A DNA stretch of 64,000 nt from Mesaphorura yosii. Taxonomy: Eukaryota; Arthropoda; Collembola; Poduromorpha; Tullbergiidae. Both the position numbers and the translations under genes were made by a program. Below the pieces are notes generated by a model that made no database searches, was not told the origin of the DNA, and saw nothing but the letters and a program-made list of their open reading frames with translations. This document shows positions 1 through 10,761 of the stretch, in pieces; positions within the stretch are counted from its first letter, which is position 1; each line of letters begins with the position of its first letter. The stretch covers positions 21,731 to 85,730 of the forward strand of contig WIXG01000334.1 of the NCBI GenBank assembly GCA_009869945.1. The letters are read 5' to 3'.

Positions 1-93
1 AAATACAGCCAGGCCTTGCCTCCCGTCGTCTTATCGACTCGATCTCTTGATCTTGCTGCTCTTGTTGCATGTCTGCGCATTTCGTGTTTCCAG

Positions 94-463
94 GCAGTGA
101 AGTTTAGCAAATCCTTTTCTGTCACCAGCAGCAAATCATTTCTTGAGCCTCCTTCACGCTTGCAAAAACTCGACAGCGTAACGAAAACAAAAGAAGGAGT
201 CCGGGTCTTCGCAGGCAGTCTTGGATTAGAGTTGGTGTTCAAGTCGAAGAAAGGCCGTAGCGTGCCCGTTCTGTGATCCTGCCGACGATAAAGGGTTGTG
301 TATGGGAAATGAGCTATAGGAGCAGCAGACGCAGATAGAGAACCGAGAGAAGGAGGTGGAGCATCAGTTACAAAAGTTGGATCCCACCAAGACAACCTTT
401 TTACTACAGGCGCAGCGGCAGCAGGCGACCGCGACGAGTGGAGATCCTACCAAGCACGAGTAG
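94..463 (+). CDS. C-terminal exons of an unidentified coiled-coil gene (partial)
   Basis: Two exons fit together in phase 0: 94-177 after the acceptor TTTCCAG, and 320-463 after CTATAG, ending in TAG. The donor would be at 178 (AGC/GTAACG). The joined tail is 75 residues. It starts with a Ser/Lys-rich stretch and continues into a charged, Gln/Glu-rich helix of about 40 residues (REKEVEHQLQKL is its core), which looks like a coiled coil. The TAG directly before the second exon is removed if the acceptor is used, which is what a real splice site would do. I do not recognise the family, and the rest of the gene would lie left of the window. The donor is weak and the first exon is also open past it to 276, so chance is possible. 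Confidence 0.3.
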
Positions 464-1244
464 TGATCGAAACACTGCTGACTGCACTGCACTGCTGAGT
501 TGGTCTGTCGGCGTGTGCTCGCGCTCGCTGAGAAAAATCATCGTTTCATTTCTCATTTCACAATTTGTTCGACGATCGAGACAGTCTACAATTCTCAGAC
601 TCAGTCTCAAGCCAGTCATTCCCAAAATCATAACCAGTGTTGTGAATGCATAGCAAATTGCAAATTGTGGTATCCCGAAAAAGATCTGCTGAGCTGACTA
701 ATTAACTGCAAGACCCGCCAAAGTCGAGCAAACGCTGGAAAACTGCGAACTTCATCCGAAACAAAGGCAAGGCAAGAATCTGTTTTTATCACCACCAGCC
801 ACTGATTAACCAAGATAAAATTCGGCGACGGACAGCCGCCTAGCCAGCACGCAACACCCGGGCGGGCATCTCCCTCCTTGTCCGTGTTAATTATTCTAAA
901 AATGAGCATGAAACTGATTAAACTAAGAACAAGGACTCGTGTTGTGGTAAGTCGATAGGACAGCTAAACTAAACCAAACCTAGCCGAGACAGTGACAAGG
1001 TGCGTGTGGTTGTGAAGTAATTTTAGCACATTGTCTGACCGTTCGTGTACGTGAGCGAGATTTGCGGATTGCGGTGACTGATAAGAGTAAGAACAAAAAC
1101 TTTTTCTGCACGTGCGTGCGTAAATTATGTGCCACGTAATTAGCAAGCCACAACAACAACCCAGCTCAGCCCAGCAGCAGACATCAAACGAGGAGTGACA
1201 AGATAAGACAATGATTGTGATTGCGTAGTGTTGAGTTACAAAAG
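464..1244 (+). other. 5' flank / leader of the apterous-type gene
   Basis: No convincing coding sequence beyond the possible mini-exon at 902-946. The stretch should hold the promoter or 5' leader of the LIM-homeobox gene. It has several CAGTC-like initiator words (for example around 590-620) but no TATA box at a useful distance that I could find. Confidence 0.4.
902..951 (+). other. Possible alternative first exon of the apterous-type gene
   Basis: An ATG at 902 opens 15 codons that run straight into a strong donor (GTG/GTAAGT, boundary 946/947). Spliced in phase 0 to position 1245 this would extend the short N terminus of the LIM-homeobox protein. The matching acceptor at 1243-1244 has no pyrimidine tract, so the exon may be untranslated leader or chance. 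Confidence 0.22.
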
Positions 1245-4200
1245 ATGATAATGGAGGAGTCTGTGGCACAACATTGTTCTGGTTGTGGTCTCCGTATCTT
1301 GGACAGATACTATCTCCTGGCCGTCGATAGACAGTGGCATAACGACTGCTTGAAGGTATCGTAAACAAAACATGTGTTAAAATTTGGTTTGGCAACGTTA
1401 ATAACATTTGATAATATTGATTCCACTTAGTGCACGATTTGTGGAATCGGACTGGGGAATCATCTTACATGCTTTGCACGTGACGGAGAAATTTACTGTC
1501 GTGAAGACTACACGAGGTGAGTTGACTTTTAACGAGATACACTGCTTCTGCTGCAGTTGCAGGAGACTAGCCCGTATTTTATTCAAGCAGCTGAATTGTT
1601 GCTCAAGATCCTTAAATTCCTGTCGTTATCCATAATCCAGTGGGCATTAAATAAAAGAACGCGACACTGATATCATTTTATGGAAGCATTTGCTTGTGGG
1701 TTTGTCAGACATGAAATATCTTAATTGGAAAACGTCTTTGTTCCTTTTATGTTACGTGAATCATGAATCTCGTGTGCCTGTACTGTGGCTTGTCGCGGAA
1801 CAGCGTGGCAAGGCGAAGGCAGGGCAGGCACAATGAAGATACGAGATCAGTCATATATTTCAAAAGTCAAGGGTTTGCCCTGTGCGCTGCCAACATTTTT
1901 TGGACAATGACAGGACAGGTCCAGGTCGGTCAGGTTGTTGTTCTGGTTCTGATTCAGTCGTTCAGTTCTCGTTCACCGCAAAGCAGCAGCCAGCATAAAA
2001 CACGGAGACGGAGACTAAAAAGTTAAGGTCATAAAAATGAAAGACAAAAATGTAGTCCTAGTCAGTCAGAATGCCGGAGAGGGGAAAGAAGCCAAAAGCG
2101 AGAAACGAACCAAACCAAACCAGAAACTTGTTATCTGGAAAAATGTATTAACTATAAAATTTATATACGTATCCGTATTATTTTATACATCTGTAATCTC
2201 TGACTGGCCTGCACGCATTCATAACACAGAAGACAGGACAGAAACCCGATCCTTTTCTTTTGTGGTTTGACTCACTCGTCCGAGATCTTCCTCATCTCAT
2301 CGCTGGACGCGTAAACGTAAACCCAATTGAGTCATTTCACAGAATCTTACAAGTTCCGATAGACATTTACGAGCCTCAGCCGCCGTACCTGAGCTCAATA
2401 TCGCCAATGAGAGTGCATTCGTGGTTCATTTATTGAAGGGAGATGAACAAGCTCCAAATTTTTTCTCCGCCGAATCCCATCGCCTCGCCATCTCAGGCAT
2501 CAGGCTTATTAATGTGAGAAAAACGAACCAACTTCATTCAATTTAATTTTAAAAGGATTGTAATGTAAAAATGCAGTGCAGTCACTTGTTTCTTCGTGGA
2601 TAAAGAAATTATTAAGAAGTTGAACAAGTTTTACTCTCCAACAAAAAAGGAATCGAGTCTTGGCCCGGCTTGGCGCGTACGCAGTAAAAAACTAACATGT
2701 CAACAATTTTATGATGATACTTTGTAACTCTCAATTGTTGCTCGACGCTCTTTTTCCAATCTTCGAGCCGAGCGAGCTCTCAATCCATTGCCAATGCATT
2801 GAAGCAAGTTGTTTTGCCTTGCTCTGGTTTGCTCTTGTCAAATCACAATAAACGTCACAGCCACAGTCGAAGTCGTTGCCGTATAAAAACCAAACCAGAA
2901 CGAGATCAAGTTTAGGAATTGCATATATGCGTATGCGATGAGATTGTGTCTGTGTTTGTGATGCGGGACACGAAATGTGGATAAGAAAACGACAAAATTT
3001 ATTGATGTTTGCAACAAGATTACAAGCAAGAATTTTTTCAATTTGTGAGAAATGAATGAAATTTCGATTTCAGCGAACAAGCAAATCGTCAAGCGAATAA
3101 GTGAGGCTGAGAATTTGAGAATAAGAAAACTCAATTTGTGAACGAGGCCATAACTCATTTATGTATTGACACTGACTCTTGCATTTTTGGCGTGTTGACG
3201 TGCTGATCATTAAAATATGTATTTATTTCAAGATTTTGAGGTTCTACTCTTGCTGCTCTTGTTAATAAGATCTTCTTCCTGGAAGTGGAAAGTCTCCTGT
3301 CAGGAATTATAGAATTAATCAATGGACAAGGTGAACATATCTATAGTTCATAGCGTGAAGCAAGTAATGTCAAATCATGTACAAATATGGCATCAATAAT
3401 ATCAAGAAATGCATTGAGATTATTACTAGTGTGTTAGCATGTTAAAAATGAAAAGTCAATCGCTACAAATACGAGGCTAGACTTGAAATGATTTATGTTC
3501 TCATTAAGAACACATCTCGAAGCTCCATGCACACATTTTTTCATTTGCCAATCGGGAATCTCTGAAACTCGAAATTGAGACATAAAATAATCTCTCGGGC
3601 TTGGAATCAAGGCTCAGGCTCCATTTTTGTCAGATTGATGAATTAATTTAGTACTGGCCTGATAATTAAGTCCAGTGAAGAACTTGGTCTCCTGCCTCGC
3701 TCTTTCTTCGTTCAATTTTTCACTGTTCATAGTTAATATTCTCCATGTATTCGTATTTTTCAACTTTCCACCTAAAAATCCATCTCTAAATCTGAATCTG
3801 AACGGTAGTGTTTCCATTGTGTACGTAAACAATGCAGATTTCGTACAATGAGCCTACAATACTACAAAGCGGTGTTTATTGAAGGGGAAGTATTTATTCT
3901 CTGCTCTTCTCTTCTCTTCTCACAATTCAAATCCACATGATGAAGAATGAAGAGGAACCCTTCCTGTTTCTGTTTCTGTGCCTCTCTATTCAGTCAACAT
4001 ATTTAAGAGCTCTCACACTGCGCCGTGCCGTGCCGACCCTTGTCTGTCCACCTTTACCGTTTACCTTTAATGATGACGTTATGACTATGACGGGTCCGGG
4101 CCGGGCCCTCTTCTCAGTGAATGAATTATTGATAAGTGTTAACAAGGAGTCAGTCAGCAAGTTCCACGCCAAGCCAAGCCAGGTGCTTTCACCTGTGCGC

Positions 4201-7200
4201 GTACGCTTCCTGAATCTGGAATGAAATCTCATGCGTGCATAAATGAATGGGCATTTTTCACGGCAGGGCAGCACTGAGCAGAAAAGGCAAATGTCAGTGG
4301 CAAAAACTGCAGGGAATTCTGTCATTCTGCAGTTTCACGGGGTTGGAGGGTGCAAAGTTGCCGACGCTGATGATGTTTATCAACTCACTTGAATGACATA
4401 CTTGTCAATATTTATAATTGATTTGTTCCATATGTCGAGCCCAATTTCATGGGTCCTCGTAAAAATTTCATGGAGGATCCAACTCGGCGTGGCAGGCTGA
4501 AGAGCAGCCCAGCCACTTTGTAAAAAGGGGTAAGGCACATAGGATTTATGAATCCCAGTTCCGCAAGTCACAAGCCAAGTTTATTAACTGCGTCCAATTT
4601 ACTGAGACACTGAGAACTTTACGCTTTTAGCATGCGAATTTTTTGGAAATCGAGCATCCATTCGTTTATTCATGATGAATTTACTCCAGCGAAGGTGAAA
4701 GGTGGGAGTGATGGCTTAAATGAAGCATGACACGGATACACGATCACGCAATTGATTTTAAAAGGGTTAAAATGATAATGGAAAAGTAATGGTTCGTTTT
4801 TGTTGGCAAATTTGCACGTAAGCGACTAGAAAACATGAACCCACTTCCGACGCGACGTTGACAGCGGCAGCTCTACTATGAATAATGCACACGCAAAAGG
4901 GTATAAACATGTTTGGAGACAATCAACGCGATACTGGCGATACGCGCAATTAAAAACACATGGAACATGAAATTCTACTTTTCGCTTGAGTTTAATGGAG
5001 CTGCTGCTGGAATAAAACATGATTTTTGGACTCCTGCTGTGCAGAGAAGAAAAACGCTGGGAATTTAAGATTCTTCAACTCTTCCATGTAATAATTAACC
5101 AATTAGCAATGTTCTTTCTTCATTTCAGGCGCTACTCCGTCAATGGATCTCATCGAAGCAGTTCGAGCAACGGAAGTGATTACCCACACCACCCGGCGCA
5201 TGAGGGACGATGTGGACGCTGTGGAAACAGTATTGGATCTCAGGAGCTCGTCATGCGGGCGAAGGAGCTGGTTTTCCATCTTCACTGTTTTGTGTGTGTG
5301 ATTTGTTTGCGTGTCCTTAACAAAGGTGAGTTCACGTCAGCGTTTGCCGTCCAGTAAACAAATGAATGCATGAATCTCATTTATTCAATTGACGGGCACG
5401 CGCACGGGTCTGCATGCATGAAATTCCATGAATTCTGATCTGATCGTGGCGCGCCGCGGATCGCGGTTGAAGATGATTAATAATAATATCATTCCTATTA
5501 CCATTACGTTAACGGGATTACCATTCTCCTTTCTTTCTCTTCCTTCTGGGGCCTGCCCTTTGCTGTTCCTGCTGCCGCCGATGTTTTCCGTGCCCGGTTG
5601 CTGCTGTTTTCCTGACACAAACATCGACCGTCCACGCTAGGTGACCACTTTGGAATGCGATCGTCTGCTCTTTACTGTGCTGAGCATTTCGAGCTGATTG
5701 AACCCCGCCCACCTTCACCTCAACCAAGTTTCTTCAATGGAGCTGGATCTGGTCAGAAAGGACGACCGAGGAAGCGGAATAAAGAACCTCAAGACGTCGT
5801 ACTCACCACGCCTTGCGGTAAGCCAAATAAACGCAGCGTAGCCGTAGCGGTCCTGGAACCTTTAACAAACACATTACGAATTACGACTTTCGACTACTGC
5901 ATTATTAACTTTATTAAATGACTTTCCTTTGAGGTTCTCCTCTGCGGACGGCAAAGACCAAAGTTAAAGGCAAAGTGAAGTTTCTTGTAAAGTGCCGAAT
6001 GCCGACCAAGGCGACTTTCCTCGTTATTCCGGCCGACCAAGGCGGTTACGCCAGATTGCAACAATGCACTCTGCACTGGCATCATGTTCTTTCTGTGTTG
6101 CGGGTACAACAATGCTAGGCACGGCACGACCGACTACAAACCACATAATAAGCGTAACGCGTAATGAATGATGATTGTTTCAAATTTCAAGCCCTCATTT
6201 TCTTCTTAAATAGACACATTACAGCAGCGGTTTGACTTTTGAATCGCTTTAACGATGCGATGGGCTGCTATTTTCAACGAATTTCGTCAGTTTAGTTGGA
6301 CGGTGTCTCTTTAATCACGTCAGTGGGTCCGACAATGACAGCAACGCCGTCATTGTTCTACTTGAGGAGTCATATTTAAGGAGTCGAGTCTGAACAACGA
6401 GTTCGCATTGCATTGGGTTTGGCGTTTCACTGTTTCGCATTTCGCAAGAACGTCTGTCGCGTTTCTTGTCGTGGTCTTGGCTTGTATTTTTGACAACCTG
6501 TACTCGAACTCTACTCATGTCTTCTCTTCTTGCTTGGGGGAGGTGCGAGCGAGCTGCTGAGTTTTATGCAAGTTTGCCAGTTAACAATGTCTGAATCCGT
6601 GTCTGACTCGCAGCAATGACAACTGAAACCTGACTTGGTGTAGACCTGATTATAATTTTACGCATTGTCTACTTCAATATTTCACATGTGGCTAAACCGC
6701 GCTTGACGCGTTGGCCTTGAACACATGAACAGCATCGTCCATCCTCGCATGGGACTCAGCGAGCGAATTCTTGTCGAATTCGTGCATCTTGCCCTTTATT
6801 ACGACACGGCGGCTCTTATCGCATCACGCAGTTAATAACTCTAGTTAGCGTGTTCATGGCGAACGCGAAACGTGTATGCGTACGCATTGTTTCCATTCGA
6901 GCAACAATAGCACAGGAACGAAGAAACCGGAAGTCGTATTTAACGTTAAATACCACCAACGCATTGCGGCATTGCGTTGTGCTGGTGGACTTGCGTTTGT
7001 TTTAGTTTAAGGATATTTCTTGGCGTTTGTTCTTCTTTTTGTTTCTCGTTCATCCACTTCACGACTTCCACAATGGCAATACAACAGAACGCAATGCAAT
7101 GATCAAATTCAAAAGCGAAGGTAATGGGAGAGGAAACACATGTGCGTGCATTGCGTGCAAGCTGGTTCGAGTTCGAAGCTGGAGCTTCATGGCAGTGGCG

Positions 7201-9262
7201 TGTCATTCACGCTGGGGTTAACCATAATCATATAATATGGCTCACCTCCCAAATTTAAGTTAAACTGTGCTTGTGTTGGTGGTGGCGGTGGTTGGCTTCC
7301 ACTTTGAATGAATTTGAAGCGGAGCGGAGGGTTGAAATACTGCGTTATATTTGCTGTCTTCTTCTTTAGGGTTGACGATTTTATTTCTCTCAAATTGCAA
7401 CTACTTCGAGACGCAAAGAGGCACCCAAGACTCCGAGATGCGTAATGCGTAATTCTGTCCTTACAATTTTAAAACTCCATGCATTATGCGCTCACTTTAG
7501 GCTAAGAGTGATTACCACTGCCATTGCCGACGTGAATGTCGTTGTCACGCTAGTTTACCGCAGATAATACGAGCTTTGACATTTCCTTCTGCTCTGGTCA
7601 AGCCAAACTTGAGAATTTTCGGTCTCGACTTGGGATGAAGAATATGAGATTGGTTACATTTCGGGAGAAAAATGCCATGTTGTTATTTTCTTGTGGTTTT
7701 GTTTTCGACTCGAATTACTCTGTCAAACGGTAAAAGCGAAAGCAATAGCAAAATTAAAACAACACGAAGACGGATAGGAGATTATGGACTCTTGTCGCTG
7801 TCGTTTGCAATGGCGGCTTCCGTCTGTTTACTTAATTACTTTTGACATTATTTGGTCGGTCCACCCTCACATGCATCGCAGTCTGCAGTGCATTTTCGGT
7901 TCTCGGTTGTGGTCGACCGGAAGAGATGAGAAAGGAATTCCAGGAATTGGTCGGCACTCTTACTTCACACGTTTTCACAAAGTTTAAGTTTACATTTCTT
8001 ATTCGTTCATTCTTGTTTGCATTGCAGGCGATTTGATGGGGACACCACCGTCCGAGTCAGTTGGCGGTGTCCTAAGACTAGTTGAAGGCGGTGGTTACGA
8101 GTCATCCTCCTCATCCTGTCCCGGTGGTGCTGCTGGACAAAGGACGAAGCGAATGCGAACTTCATTCAAACACCATCAACTACGAACAATGAAGTCTTAC
8201 TTTGGCATAAATCAGAATCCAGACGCAAAAGACTTGAAGCAGTTGGCACAGAAGACTGGCCTCAGTAAACGAGTCCTGCAGGTACAAATATTACAAATGT
8301 GTTTGTGCACTTGCACACTGAATTTGCATATTTACGTATTTTTATGGGCTAAAGCGGATTAAACGCAGTTTTGAGATCTGCCGCTTGCCAGCGTTAACAA
8401 ATTGGCATCGAGCCTGAGCTTGAGCTCCAATTTGTCGTCGTGTCATAATCTTATTTATCAACGAATTTACAATACAAATTTACATAAGCCATGAATTTGT
8501 ACTTTTTTAACTTGATGCAGGTTTGGTTTCAAAATGCACGAGCAAAATGGAGACGAAACACGATGCGTAATGACAGCGGAGGCAAATCTGGTAAGTCGAG
8601 ACCTTAATCATAGTAATTCGTATCAAGTTAGCGTGTAGCGTGTATCAAGGGAATATCGACGAACCCTTGCGCTTCTGCTTCTTTCTCCTCGTAGCCGAAG
8701 CCATGGCGTAGCCCATTATTTGCATTGCGCATTACGCATTACTTCCTTTCTCTCACGCGCTGAGTTCACTTTCTCTGGCTCGCGCTTGTAATACGAAGCC
8801 ATGCGTTCGGAGCATGTTTTTCCACGGAATCATTCCCTTTGAAGGCACGGCAGGCACCTGCTGCCCGTCTTGCCTTTTCTGTTTACACATCATTCGTACT
8901 TTCATTTCAAAGTCAATTCAAGCGCAGCGCAGTGCCATCAAATTATGGATATTTGTGTTTATGTTTATAGTATTTTGTAGTATGTTGACTTTCACCGCCA
9001 AGCCAAAGCCAAAAATAAATTCTCTTTTTTCTTGCAAGATTGCAAGGTGCTTTGCTTTATGCAACGTTCAATTAACATGTGCATATTTTTCTCAGGTGGA
9101 ACAACTCCGACACAGCACGACTCTGATCTCGGTCAATCAACATCGTCACAAGACCTGCTCCTGCAGCAAACTCAGCTTCAGAACGGTCTTGGGAGCGGGT
9201 CGCTAATTCACCATCAATCGCTCTCCGATAATGAAGGCGGATTCTCGAATGATATCTACTAA
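1245..9262 (+). CDS. ap: LIM-homeodomain transcription factor, apterous / Lhx2/Lhx9 type
   Basis: Seven coding exons (1245-1355, 1431-1516, 5129-5325, 5641-5817, 8028-8281, 8521-8590, 9096-9262) give 353 residues. LIM domain 1 lies at about residues 11-63 with the ligand series CSGC, HNDC, CTIC and C-x2-D; LIM 2 lies at about 94-147. The homeodomain (about 229-290) has the motif RMRTSFKHHQLRTMKSYF and WFQNARAKWRRN, with Gln at position 50; this is diagnostic for apterous/Lhx2/Lhx9. The family specifies dorsal wing or limb fate and neuron identity, working with the LIM cofactor Chip/Ldb. The first in-frame Met after a stop is at 1245, which leaves only 10 residues before LIM 1, shorter than in relatives. 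The linker between the LIM domains carries about 20 extra Ser/His/Pro-rich residues. Some arthropods have two apterous paralogues; I cannot tell which this is. Introns 5326-5640 and 8591-9095 hold nothing I recognise. Confidence 0.95.
1517..5128 (+). other. Second intron of the apterous-type gene
   Basis: 3.6 kb intron between LIM 1 and LIM 2. No coding sequence supported. It contains a GGGCCGGGCC word at 4098-4107 that recurs elsewhere in the window. Long introns in a developmental regulator often carry enhancers, but none can be named from sequence alone. Confidence 0.5.
5818..8027 (+). other. Fourth intron of the apterous-type gene
   Basis: 2.2 kb intron between the LIM and homeodomain exons. 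It holds a 13-base exact direct repeat, GCCGACCAAGGCG, at 6001-6013 and 6032-6044, and a TGCGTAATG word at 7439. Nothing else recognised. Confidence 0.5.
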
Positions 9263-9752
9263 CAAACTCACAAAGTCCTAATTAATAGTATTAATCCTTC
9301 TCCCTGAAAACTTTGTTGTTGTCGCTGTCAAATTCTTACTAAATGCGAATTAGTGCCCTTTGCCCTCTCCTTCCCTTTGCCATGACCCTTGCTCGCTCGT
9401 CACACGTTCGTTCCCCCACGCTCTCCCTAAACAAGGCATTAAAAAACAAGGCACCCAAGTCACATGCACTCGGCACTCTGCACTTTAATCAGTAATCAGC
9501 CATGTGAGCTTCGAGTGAGTTTATATTTAATTTTAACAACCTGTTGTGAATCCTAAGCCCAGAATCCTAATCCTACTCGTAGCCTAGCCAAGTAGAGCGA
9601 AACAAAAGTCACAAGGTAACTTTAGTTTTAGGTTTTGTAAACCAATTATATTTATTATTGTACTTTTGTTATACCAAATTATGACTCATCCTACCGTTTT
9701 TCCAAGTTGCGAATGGCCGAATGGCGAGAAAAGAGAAAAGGCGTGATTTGTG

Positions 9753-9758
9753 AATAAA
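9753..9758 (+). terminator. Poly(A) signal of the apterous-type gene
   Basis: AATAAA about 490 bases after the stop codon, in AT-rich sequence; the nearest good candidate downstream of the gene. Confidence 0.35.
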
Positions 9759-10740
9759 AACCTTTTACAACCAGCAAAATCTTCCTAATTGGAGTGTGGG
9801 CTTTGCACGTCTTTCTTCTCCGGTCCGGTCCAGCTTTCTGTAGAAGAATTTTTCGAGCGTTTAGACAGTCAGCAAGCTCAAAATTTAAATCCTCTGAATG
9901 CAACCATATATTAACGTGCAGTATGCAGTAAGTTCAGTTTCTGTCTCGGTTTTCAGTTTGTTCATCTTAATCTTTCAAAATTATCTTTCTGGCTGTCAGC
10001 AACTTGAATAAAAGTCGTGGAGCTGATGCCTGATGCTCTGAATCACCATTTCACCATGCCTGCTGCCTGCCTGCCCGAAACAAGATGACTCTTTTCATCG
10101 CCATAAATTGTGATGCATGTCGACGGTGACGGTAAAAGCAGTTTGGCTTTAGTCTTAAGTCACCAGGCAGGTTCTTGCCACCATACAAAAGTTGGAACTT
10201 TAGAACAACGCTCTCCGTATTCTTATTCGTAATTCGTATCACCGTATCTCTTCTCTTGTATCACCACCAACTTGTTCCTGTTATGCTGCGCTATGCATCG
10301 GATTCGCTCTTCGCGTTACGTCGCGTTGCGTTACCCGCACTTTCGCTAATGAAGAGTTGCCCGTAGCAACCGAGTCAAAATCGAGTTAACGAGTAGTCGA
10401 CTCGAGTTGGAGTTGGAGTTCGATGTGTGCAAGGAAGAAAAGAAAATAAGTGCCAGCGCAATGCAATGCATAGGAACCAGCAGTACCAGCAGCAGCAGCC
10501 AGTTATGAGTACAATAAAGTTGGTAGCTAAAAACAGAGTCATCATCCATCCATCGAGAGCGCGCGGAGAAACGTAGTGAGAAAAAAATGTGTATAAAATG
10601 TTTATAATGATCCCCACCAACGCCAGTGCTTCTTCTTAAGGGAGGGGTATCTCGTATTCGTATCACCGTATCATCATCGTCAAGATTCATACAATGCGGC
10701 CACGCAGGACTGCATTGCTGGCATTGCTGCGTTGCAGCGT

Positions 10741-10761
10741 GGCGAAGGCGAAGGCGAAGGC
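10741..10761. repeat. Short (GGCGAA)n microsatellite
   Basis: Three full GGCGAA units plus GGC in non-coding DNA. Confidence 0.8.

Noticed and set aside
2838-3158. 106-codon hydrophobic minus-strand frame in an apterous intron
   Set aside because: Composition is what AT-rich DNA gives by chance; it has no family match and lies inside an intron of the other strand.
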